Part shown: positions 35,244 through 42,805 of the stretch, one piece after another
How the letters are laid out: each line of letters begins with the position of its first letter
Position numbering within the stretch: the first letter of the stretch is position 1
DNA from: CAIYTF01 sp963664845
Lineage (GTDB): Bacteria; Bacteroidota; Ignavibacteria; Ignavibacteriales; Ignavibacteriaceae
Length of the DNA: 64,000 bases
Assembly (NCBI GenBank): GCA_963664845.1
Contig: OY761615.1
Location: 4,464,001-4,528,000 of the forward strand
Reading direction: 5' to 3'
Program-made: the position numbers and the translations under genes
The notes under the pieces: generated by a model
What the model was told of the DNA's origin: nothing
Databases searched by the model: none
The model's input: the letters and a program-made list of their open reading frames with translations, nothing else

Positions 35244-36900
35244 TGCTTTCCTATTGGCATTATGGAGCACAGATATTCTGCCGCAGGCTTCATTGCAGCA
35301 GAAGGCAGACTCTGTACTGTCCAACTATATCCACTTGCGTGAAACCGCTGAGAAGGGGAATACTCAGGCAGCAGTTCACGGCAAATGTGGCTTTGGAGCA
35401 AGCATGGCCGCCCATCTGAGCATCGCTCATGCTTCACCTGCCATGCTGCAAAAAGCAAAAAATGTGTTGGATAGACCCACTACCGAAACCAGCGTGGTCT
35501 CGCCCTCAGGTTTTTTCAGAGTCCATTATAATCGTACCTCCTCGGTACCTCAATACGATGTGGCAGAACTTTGCCGGGCTCTCGATTCATCCTATGCTTT
35601 TGAAGTTGGCTTTTTGGGGTTTCCCGCCCCGCCTGCTGACGGAACAAACGGCGGAGACAGTAAATATGACATTTATGTTGTCCCCACCAACCCTGATTAT
35701 GGTTCCACGGTGCCTGATTATGAGGTGACCCCCGGATCGCAGACCTATACGTCATACATGATGATCAACAACGATTTTTCCACTTACCCCACAAAGGGTA
35801 TTGATGCCGCCCGCGTGACCGCGGCTCACGAGTTTCACCATAGTATACAAATGGGAAACTATATTTTCCGTTCACAGAATAGCGAGATTGTCGATCAGTT
35901 TTTTTATGAACTGACCTCAACATGTATGGAAAAATTTGTGTTCCCCGGCATCCACGATTATATAAACTATCTTGATAATTTCTTCAATAGCCCATCGGTG
36001 CCCTTTGCTGAACATCAGGGCTACGACCTTGGTATATGGAACCTGTTCCTGCAAAAAAAATATGGCTACGGGTTTATTAAAAAACAGTGGGACCTCCTGA
36101 AATCAACAAGGGCAATGAATGCAATTGCGCTTAGCCTGGTTGATGAGGGCACAACCTTCCTGACGGAATATGCAACGTTTGCAACGGAATGCTTTTACAC
36201 TGGTTACCGTGCGCATTACCGGCTGGGAAGTACCGTTTATTTTGAGGATGCGGGACTGTTCCCCGTCTACAGCCTGGTCAACCGTGCTACGCTGTCCTCA
36301 CGTTCCACGTCAATGATGCTGAATGTCTATCCGACGTCCATAAATATTTTAACCGTTGTTAACAGGCAGTCGGGCCTGAATGATACTCTGCACATTTTCG
36401 TCACCAACGGCGATGTGAAGAGCGGCATCGATGCACTTGCTACCACAAAACCGGTTACCTATCAGGTTTCACTTGACCCACTCAATGGAACTCAACAGGT
36501 GGGTGACTATTATGTCAATATTTCAATGGATGATAAAAGTTTTTCGCAGTCAGGATTCTTTTTAAACAATGTGCAGACTGATGGAACACTAAACATTGCC
36601 AGGGACAAGCCGGATGTGTTTCCCAACCCCTTTGTCATCAAACAGTCAATGAGCTCGTGCATATATTTCCGGCTGAAACCTAATGATGCAGATGAAACTG
36701 TTGATCTTTCAGTTTACGATATCAGTATGAACAGGGTGTTCTCGGGTAAGCAAACGGTCATGACGATCGGGAAGCCCCTGATCAAATGGGACCTGTCCAC
36801 GGAGAACCCAGGCGGGAAACTTGCCTCCGGAGTTTATATCTATCATATTAAATCAAAACTGAACGAAATTACCGGCAAACTGGTTATCATAAATAAATAA
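35221..36900 (+). CDS. Secreted zinc metalloprotease-like protein with T9SS-like tail
   Basis: About 559 residues. I place the start at TTG 35221, 6 nt after GGAGGG (35210-35215); the GTG at 35215 would overlap that site. After a signal peptide (LLTSAFLLALWS) and a pro-like region comes the HExxH motif AAHEFHHSIQMG (near residue 202) with a downstream YELTSTCMEKFVF Glu candidate ligand, as in the MXAN_6640-type putative metalloproteases. The C-terminus (DVFPNPFVIKQS ... LSVYDISMNRVFSGK ... ASGVYIYHIKS) is a degenerate T9SS sorting domain. It overlaps the FG-GAP gene and precedes ccmA by 4 bp. Confidence 0.82.
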   Translation: MLKRLLTSAFLLALWSTDILPQASLQQKADSVLSNYIHLRETAEKGNTQAAVHGKCGFGASMAAHLSIAHASPAMLQKAKNVLDRPTTETSVVSPSGFFRVHYNRTSSVPQYDVAELCRALDSSYAFEVGFLGFPAPPADGTNGGDSKYDIYVVPTNPDYGSTVPDYEVTPGSQTYTSYMMINNDFSTYPTKGIDAARVTAAHEFHHSIQMGNYIFRSQNSEIVDQFFYELTSTCMEKFVFPGIHDYINYLDNFFNSPSVPFAEHQGYDLGIWNLFLQKKYGYGFIKKQWDLLKSTRAMNAIALSLVDEGTTFLTEYATFATECFYTGYRAHYRLGSTVYFEDAGLFPVYSLVNRATLSSRSTSMMLNVYPTSINILTVVNRQSGLNDTLHIFVTNGDVKSGIDALATTKPVTYQVSLDPLNGTQQVGDYYVNISMDDKSFSQSGFFLNNVQTDGTLNIARDKPDVFPNPFVIKQSMSSCIYFRLKPNDADETVDLSVYDISMNRVFSGKQTVMTIGKPLIKWDLSTENPGGKLASGVYIYHIKSKLNEITGKLVIINK

Positions 36901-36904
36901 GCAA

Positions 36905-37540
36905 ATGAACTCATATCAACTAGAAATTTCGGAACTTCAAAAAGTTTACAGCAGAAGAAATATCTTCGAGCATGTGTCGGTGCAGTATGCCGTTCCGGGC
37001 ATTTATGGTGTTGCCGGTTCCAACGGGAGCGGGAAATCCACCTTCGTTAAGATCATTGCCGGTCTCCTGCTGCCAACTTCGGGCAAAATTCGTCATACCC
37101 TGAATGGCCGGGAACTTGCTGAGGAAGATACGCTCGATCATACCGGGTTTGCATCACCTTATCTGAATTTCTATGAGGAATTTTCTGCAAGTGAGAATAT
37201 CCGGATGCTGACAGCTATACGCGGTATGCAACCCGATGCGGACTATGAGAAAATGCTTTTTGAACGGTTTAAACTCTATGACCGCAGGAATGACCAGGTG
37301 AAAGCCTTTTCATCAGGAATGAAGCAGCGGTTGCGGCTCATTTTTGCGTTTTTTCACCGGCCGGAACTGGTTATTTTGGATGAACCAATAGCGAATTTGG
37401 ATAATGCAGGAAAAGAGCAGATTTATAATCTGGTACGTGAGGAACGCGAATCCCGGATAGTGATTATCGCGTCAAACGACGACAGCGATCTGGCTCTGTG
37501 TGACAGCATCATCAATATTGAGGAATTCAAAAAACGATGA
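36905..37540 (+). CDS. ccmA: Cytochrome c maturation ABC ATPase CcmA
   Basis: A 211-residue ABC ATPase with Walker A GSNGSGKST (38-46), signature FSSGMKQRLRL and Walker B LVILDEP. With CcmB and CcmC it powers release of haem-loaded CcmE. Short length and position at the head of ccmBCDEF identify it as CcmA. Its stop overlaps the ccmB ATG by 4 bp. It begins 4 bp after the metalloprotease stop, so the ccm genes may be read from an upstream promoter. Confidence 0.92.
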   Translation: MNSYQLEISELQKVYSRRNIFEHVSVQYAVPGIYGVAGSNGSGKSTFVKIIAGLLLPTSGKIRHTLNGRELAEEDTLDHTGFASPYLNFYEEFSASENIRMLTAIRGMQPDADYEKMLFERFKLYDRRNDQVKAFSSGMKQRLRLIFAFFHRPELVILDEPIANLDNAGKEQIYNLVREERESRIVIIASNDDSDLALCDSIINIEEFKKR

Positions 37541-38205
37541 CAACTCTGCAGATTTTCGCCCTGTTCAAAAAAGACCTCCTTTCAGAGGTCAGAACCAGAT
37601 ACGCCATTAATTCGCTGGTAATGTTCGTTATTGTCACAATCAGTGTAATTCTGTTTTCCGTCGGGAGTGAGACCATTGCCCCCAATTTGGCAGGCGGCTT
37701 GTTCTGGGTAGTGGTTTTTTTCACGGCAATGTCTGGCCTGGCAAGGGTTTTTGTGACCGAGGAGGAGCGGGGCACCACTTTGACGTTGCGGCTTTTGGCA
37801 AAGCCGTCATCCATCTACTTGGGAAAACTGCTTTTTAACGTGGTTTTAATATTTTCAATGAACATCGTTATTGCGGTGCTTTACTCGGCTGCTTTTGATT
37901 CTTTCGTAATTAAAAGCAAGGACGTTTTCATTGTTACTTTTATTTTGGGCAATTTTGGCATCGCCTCCGCCTCAACCATTTTGGCTGCCATTATTGCGAA
38001 AGCGAGCTCAAAAGGCACCTTGTATCCCGTTTTGAGCTTCCCGATCCTGCTGCCTCTGATACTGATTTTGATCAATGTGACCAAATCATGTATCGATGGC
38101 ACGAGTTTTGTTGATTCTCAGGTAGAACTGTTAATTCTTGTGTGTTATAATATCATGATGATCACTGCTTCGCTACTTTTATTTGATTTTATTTGGAAAG
38201 ATTGA
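37537..38205 (+). CDS. ccmB: Haem exporter membrane protein CcmB
   Basis: A 222-residue inner-membrane protein with about six membrane segments. Family-like segments include KKDLLSEVRTRYAINSLVMF at the N-terminus and TEEERGTTLTLRLLAKPSSI, typical of CcmB. It is the permease partner of CcmA. It overlaps ccmA by 4 bp and is followed by ccmC after 32 bp. Confidence 0.92.
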   Translation: MTTLQIFALFKKDLLSEVRTRYAINSLVMFVIVTISVILFSVGSETIAPNLAGGLFWVVVFFTAMSGLARVFVTEEERGTTLTLRLLAKPSSIYLGKLLFNVVLIFSMNIVIAVLYSAAFDSFVIKSKDVFIVTFILGNFGIASASTILAAIIAKASSKGTLYPVLSFPILLPLILILINVTKSCIDGTSFVDSQVELLILVCYNIMMITASLLLFDFIWKD

Positions 38206-38237
38206 CTAATTTTAATAATTAACAACTGACAACTAAT

Positions 38238-38927
38238 ATGGCTTGGAAAATTTTCCTTTATTTTTTCATTTTGGCAATTTCGGTTGTGGGAATTGCATTT
38301 CCCATTGTTGAGAATCCGACTACCTGGTACCAGTATCCGCTGATACCGGCATTGGGTGAGAATGCGAAGATCATTTTCTTCCATGTTCCAACTGCCTGGC
38401 TGTCCAGTCTGGCATTCCTGATGTCAGCCTATTTCAGCATACAATATCTCAGGAAGAAAAATCTGCTGGATGACCTGAAATCCTATACTGCTGCCCAGAT
38501 AGGCATTGTTTTCTGCATTCTGGCCACCGTAACCGGGGCAGTCTGGGCAAACTACAACTGGGGCAAACCCTGGAGCTGGGATCCCCGTCAGACCAGCATT
38601 TTCGCCTTATTGTTGATCTACGGTGCCTTTTTTGCCCTTCGGTCGGCAATTGAGGATCCGGAAAGAAAAGCAACGCTCTCGGCGGTCTATTCGCTTATTG
38701 CATTTGTAACGGTGCCATTCTTCATCTATATCATGCCGCGCATGATGGTGAGCTTGCACCCGGCTTCCAAAGGCGATGCAAACACCATAAATTTTAAAAT
38801 GAACCCGAATATGCGAAACGTGTTCTTCCTTTCGCTTACCGCGTTCAGCATCCTGTTCTTTTGGATGTGGTCTCTGGGATACCGGTCTCTGGTTCTTAAA
38901 GAAAAATCTAATAAACTATTACATTGA
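38238..38927 (+). CDS. ccmC: Haem-handling protein CcmC
   Basis: A 229-residue protein with six membrane segments and the WWD haem-binding domain (NWGKPWSWDPRQTS, about 107-120). Axial-type His residues flank it: His49 (FFHVPTAW) and His174 (VSLHPASKGD). CcmC loads haem onto CcmE at the periplasmic face. Spacing within the operon is tight on both sides; the ccmD-like gene starts 8 bp later. Confidence 0.94.
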   Translation: MAWKIFLYFFILAISVVGIAFPIVENPTTWYQYPLIPALGENAKIIFFHVPTAWLSSLAFLMSAYFSIQYLRKKNLLDDLKSYTAAQIGIVFCILATVTGAVWANYNWGKPWSWDPRQTSIFALLLIYGAFFALRSAIEDPERKATLSAVYSLIAFVTVPFFIYIMPRMMVSLHPASKGDANTINFKMNPNMRNVFFLSLTAFSILFFWMWSLGYRSLVLKEKSNKLLH

Positions 38928-38935
38928 GGATATTG

Positions 38936-39145
38936 ATGGATTCCCTGCAGGTTATTACAAAAACGGACTCCTTGCAACATGCATTGGACTCTTTGCAAAA
39001 ACATTATAAAGCCGTTCCGGCTCCACAAAGTGACTCGTTATATATTGTGTTGAGTATTGTGATCATCGTATGGACAGGCATATTCTTATACCTGTTCAAT
39101 CTGGACAGACGCTTGAAGAAATTGGAAAAAGAAGAAAAGGAATAG
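38936..39145 (+). CDS. ccmD: CcmD-like small membrane protein
   Basis: A 69-residue protein from the ATG at 38936 with GAGGA 5 nt upstream. It has a single membrane segment (YIVLSIVIIVWTGIFLYLF) and then a basic/acidic tail (NLDRRLKKLEKEEKE), the layout of CcmD, which stabilises the CcmABC-CcmE complex. It has a longer N-terminal part than Escherichia coli CcmD. The assignment rests mostly on position between ccmC and ccmE. Confidence 0.75.
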   Translation: MDSLQVITKTDSLQHALDSLQKHYKAVPAPQSDSLYIVLSIVIIVWTGIFLYLFNLDRRLKKLEKEEKE

Positions 39146-39149
39146 TGAT

Positions 39150-39533
39150 ATGAATAAGAAGTATTTATTAGGCGGCATCGTTGTGGTGGTTTTTCTGGTT
39201 ATTACCATTGTTCTGTTTATGCAGAGCAGCGTACAATATGAAGAAGACCTCACGAAAGTTATGGCTAAATCAAAAACGATCAAGGCAGCAGGACACTGGG
39301 TGAAAGAAAAAGGTTGTGATCAGAACAATCAGGATAAAACGCTTGCCTTCATCATGGCCGATGACAAAGGAAATGAAATGAAAGTCAAATATGCCGGCGT
39401 TATGCCCAATAACTTTGAAGTAGCTTCAAAAATTGTTGTCACCGGCAAATATGTCAATGGTACCTTTCAGGCCACCGATATTCTGACGAAGTGCCCTTCG
39501 AAATATCAGGATCAAAAAGCGGCTAATTCGTAA
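39150..39533 (+). CDS. ccmE: Haem chaperone CcmE, cysteine variant
   Basis: A 127-residue periplasmic haem chaperone with one N-terminal membrane anchor (about 6-24) and an OB-fold (KAAGHWVKEKG ... VKYAGVMPNNFEVASKIVVT). The haem-attachment site is CPSKY (Cys115-x3-Tyr119) in place of the common HxxxY. This Cys form is known from archaea, sulfate reducers such as Desulfovibrio and some other bacteria, where haem binds to the cysteine. It receives haem from CcmC and gives it to CcmF. 4 bp after ccmD. Confidence 0.92.
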   Translation: MNKKYLLGGIVVVVFLVITIVLFMQSSVQYEEDLTKVMAKSKTIKAAGHWVKEKGCDQNNQDKTLAFIMADDKGNEMKVKYAGVMPNNFEVASKIVVTGKYVNGTFQATDILTKCPSKYQDQKAANS

Positions 39534-39565
39534 CAACAGATGCAAAACCCTTTTTAGGAGAACCT

Positions 39566-41974
39566 ATGGCTGGAAATATTCTTGTAACGCTTGCCCTCGT
39601 GCTGAGCGTTTATTCGATGGTAATGTATTTCTTCGCGTATCGCGGGGCAAAGAACACCCTTAACTATGCACGCGTGGCGTATCACGGAATGGCAATGACG
39701 GTACTGGTTACCGCAACGTTTTTTCTCTACCTGATACTTACCCATCAGTATCAGTATAAATATGTTTATGAATACAGCAGTAACGAACTTCCCGTCGGAT
39801 TTCTGATCTCGACCTTCTGGGCAGGGCAGGAAGGAAGCTTCCTGTTATGGCTTCTGTTGGCTTCCATTCTCGGCATCTTGCTGCAATCCTACACGGCTAA
39901 ACGCGGCGATCTGGAATACCGGGTAATGACGGTCTATACACTGTCTACCACCTTTCTGCTTATATTGATCTGCCCGCTCCTTAAAAGTCCCTTCGCGATG
40001 ATATGGAGCGAACAGGTGCCCATTATTGCGAATACCATAAACCCTGAAATGATGCAGGTCAGTTATATCCGCGCGTTTTTTGATCAGGTTACAAGTGCCG
40101 GTGCTCAGCCAAGCTTTGCCGATATCTATCCTTTATTGCAGGCAAATAATATTCCCATAAATGAATTCCTCATTACCGGTAAAGGATTGAATCCACTGCT
40201 CCAAAATTTCTGGATGCAGATACATCCTCCAATCCTGTTCACCGGATTTGCACTTACCTCCATCCCTTTCTCTTTTGCAATTGCAGCACTCATGAAAAAT
40301 GAGTACAAAGATTGGGTTAAACAGTCTTTCCCCTGGATGCTTACTGCGGCAGGTGTTTTGGGGCTCGGCATCATGATGGGCGGCTATTGGGCCTATGGTG
40401 TTTTGGGATGGGGCGGTTACTGGGCATGGGATCCTGTTGAAAATTCCAGTCTGGTTCCCTGGCTTGTTTGTGTCGCAGCAGTGCACACGTTCTTGGTTCA
40501 GCGTAAAACACAAAACAAGCAGGACACGCTTGGAAAATTTACCCGGACAAATTTGATTCTCTCCATTCTGGTTTATGTTCTTGTCATATACAGCACTTTT
40601 TTGACCAGAAGCGGAATTCTTGGCAATGCCTCGGTTCACTCATTTGTCGATCAGGGCAGGGCGGTGTTTATCATCCTCCTCCTTTTCATCATAACGTTCC
40701 TTGGACTGGGTGTGGGAATGCTCCTCTGGCGCTGGAAAAGTTTTGCCGTTAAAGTTGAGCAGGACGAGTCCCTGCTGTCACGGGAACTGGCTTTGTTCAC
40801 GGCTTCGGTTACGCTTTGCGCATCTGCATTCATTGTCGTGTTTGGCACTTCGCTTGCAATGGTGGAAATATCAATTCCTCCCGCGCTCTATAGCGAGCTG
40901 CATGTTCCGTTGGCAATCATAATCGGCCTGCTAAACGCGCTGAGTCTTTCTGTTCGTTGGAAGAATTCCACCATGAAAGAAGTGGTAAAGAAACTGACGT
41001 TTTCTCTGATTATCAGTGTGGTTGCAACTCTTGCCGTCATCATCATCGGTGGCGTTCATAAACCCATGATGGCGCTGCTCTTTTTCTCATCGGTCTTCAC
41101 GCTGGTGGTTAACGCGGAACTTGCCTATAAAGTGATCAGAGGGAACTTCAAAATGGCGGGAGCGTACATAGCGCATATTGGAATTGCCTTGTTCCTGCTG
41201 GGCGTTATCGGCTCTGCCGGCTACTCCAAAGAACAAACCGTTGACCTGATCCGTGGTGAGAAGCAAATGGTGTTTGGCCACGAAATGACCTTCACCGGCT
41301 ATCGTCCTCTTGACACAGACGCGAAAAAATTCGCGTTCAGCATAAAGGTCACTGACGGAAAAACGGAAAAGCTTATCAAGCCGGTTATGTTCCAAAGCGA
41401 GATGAACGGAGGCCTGATGCGTGAACCGGATATTCTTGAGGGACTGACTAAGGATTTTTACGTCTCTCCATTGGGATATGACGAAAAAGACGGAAGCAAT
41501 GCACACAATGCCAAAACCGAAGTTCTGGGAATTGGTGAAGAGAAAAAACTCGATGCGGTTTCCGTTAAATACGTTTCCTATATCGCACCTGACATGAGTT
41601 CCATGCAACAGGGCGGCGACTTCCAGTTGGGTGCAAAACTCGCAATCACAGCTAATAGTAAAACCGTTGAAAAAGACGTGGTGATAAAGAAAGTCGGCAG
41701 GCAGATGGAAAACGTTCCCGTTGCCGTACCCGAACTTGGTTTGAGTATTCAGGTCACCAACATTGATAAAGACTCCAAAGACGCCACGGTTGCAATTACG
41801 GATATGGCAAGTGCTGCAACTGCCGCTGTTGGTCCCAAACAGGAAGTTCTCTCCGTTACTGCAAGCATCAAACCATTCGTTAGTTTTGTTTGGTTAGGCG
41901 TGGTGGTAATGGTTCTTGGTTTTGTTGTATCCATGATCAGAAGGCTCAAGGAATCGCTTGTCGTTTCAGCATGA
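39566..41974 (+). CDS. ccmF: Cytochrome c haem lyase CcmF
   Basis: An 802-residue membrane protein with about 14 segments. The WWD domain WGGYWAWDPVENSSLVPW lies near residue 281, with QIHPPILFTGF and FLTRSGILGNASVHSF family segments, and a large periplasmic domain follows before the last membrane helix. CcmF ligates haem to apocytochrome CxxCH sites. TAGGAGAACCT provides a good ribosome site before the ATG. It ends the operon; a strong hairpin follows. No ccmG or ccmH is found next to it, so thioreduction partners must be elsewhere or absent, as in organisms with Cys-type CcmE. Confidence 0.94.
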   Translation: MAGNILVTLALVLSVYSMVMYFFAYRGAKNTLNYARVAYHGMAMTVLVTATFFLYLILTHQYQYKYVYEYSSNELPVGFLISTFWAGQEGSFLLWLLLASILGILLQSYTAKRGDLEYRVMTVYTLSTTFLLILICPLLKSPFAMIWSEQVPIIANTINPEMMQVSYIRAFFDQVTSAGAQPSFADIYPLLQANNIPINEFLITGKGLNPLLQNFWMQIHPPILFTGFALTSIPFSFAIAALMKNEYKDWVKQSFPWMLTAAGVLGLGIMMGGYWAYGVLGWGGYWAWDPVENSSLVPWLVCVAAVHTFLVQRKTQNKQDTLGKFTRTNLILSILVYVLVIYSTFLTRSGILGNASVHSFVDQGRAVFIILLLFIITFLGLGVGMLLWRWKSFAVKVEQDESLLSRELALFTASVTLCASAFIVVFGTSLAMVEISIPPALYSELHVPLAIIIGLLNALSLSVRWKNSTMKEVVKKLTFSLIISVVATLAVIIIGGVHKPMMALLFFSSVFTLVVNAELAYKVIRGNFKMAGAYIAHIGIALFLLGVIGSAGYSKEQTVDLIRGEKQMVFGHEMTFTGYRPLDTDAKKFAFSIKVTDGKTEKLIKPVMFQSEMNGGLMREPDILEGLTKDFYVSPLGYDEKDGSNAHNAKTEVLGIGEEKKLDAVSVKYVSYIAPDMSSMQQGGDFQLGAKLAITANSKTVEKDVVIKKVGRQMENVPVAVPELGLSIQVTNIDKDSKDATVAITDMASAATAAVGPKQEVLSVTASIKPFVSFVWLGVVVMVLGFVVSMIRRLKESLVVSA

Positions 41975-41995
41975 TCAATCTTAATGATTTAAATG

Positions 41996-42024
41996 CAGTG
42001 GCTGCCTCGAAAGGGCAGCCACTG
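41996..42024 (+). terminator. Strong hairpin after ccmF
   Basis: An 11-bp perfect stem, CAGTGGCTGCC / GGCAGCCACTG, with a 7-nt loop, 22 bp after the ccmF stop. Only a short T stretch follows (GTTTAAA), so efficiency is uncertain. Confidence 0.55.
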
Positions 42025-42102
42025 TGCGTTTAAAGACGCTCTATCCATAATCTTGCATTGGGAAATGACAAAGCAAAGATTTTTAACTCTATTGTGCTTT
42101 TT

Positions 42103-42190
42103 ATGTCCTGAAAGGACATGACATTAATAACCGTGGGTGCAACCCACGGCCACGATAACGCTGCCATGTCGCCCCTGAAGGGGGCGGACA
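42103..42190. repeat. Palindromic repeat, family D copy 1
   Basis: Three palindromes in fixed order: ATGTCCTGAAAGGACAT, AATAACCGTGGGTGCAACCC (pairing as CCGTGGG/CCCACGG) and a GCCCCTGAAGGGGGC-type unit. The same order recurs at 52271-52360 and in part at 52439-52500 and 60941-61032. Confidence 0.7.
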
Positions 42191-42425
42191 CAATCCAATA
42201 ATTGCTTGATTCCGTTTACCAACAAGCGTCAATCTTATCTTTAATCGATACCATTTCTGCTGTTGTCGGGAGGATGGGCAGAGGTAAGCTGTTACCTCTT
42301 ATCAGGAATAATTCTTTTGGGTAGTCCACACCATGGGTTTCTGCGCACCCAATGGTGTCAACTTAACGTGAACCTGCTATTTAAATAGTTATTAATTCAT
42401 GTTCCCCACCCACCACAATTGGCTT

Positions 42426-42584
42426 GCCACGAGTTTCAGCTCGTGGATCATTCTCGCCAATAGCAATTGGCTTTAGCCACAAATCCTGGCTCTATTAGTG
42501 GCTGAAGCCATCATTTTGATGTCCCCTTTATTCCACGACTTGAAAGTCGTGGCCATTCAATCTCTGGTTTTGCGTAACATGACT
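42426..42584. repeat. REP-like repeat, family A copy 2
   Basis: Partner of 28481-28640, same nested palindromes (GCCACGAGTTTCAGCTCGTGG-type outer units, GGCTTTAGCCACAAA, GTGGCTGAAGCC, CCACGACTTGAAAGTCGTGG) and the same end TTTTGCGTAACATGACT. Covarying arm changes are seen between copies: TTTAGTCGTGG against TTCAGCTCGTGG. Confidence 0.8.
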
Positions 42585-42805
42585 AATTAATTTCACTTGA
42601 GATTTAATTCGCATTTTGCTTAACTGCTAAAGATAATTATTCAGGCAGCTGTTTTCCGGGTGCATGGGATATACATGAGAATTTACGGACTGTCTCAGGA
42701 ACATCTGTCGCGAACAGAAGACAACATTTGTCCTGACGAAATAAATTCCAGAAAATGTATATTTTAGGAAGTAAATTTATAAAATTATAGTTATAGGGCG
42801 GATTT

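Larger units (their letters stand above)
41975..42805. other. Intergenic region after the ccm operon, repeats only
   Basis: No gene seen. It contains the post-ccmF hairpin, the family D repeat at 42103-42190, and the 160-bp family A repeat at 42426-42584. AT-rich sequence from 42590 to 42800 presumably carries the promoter of the BNR protein. Confidence 0.6.
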
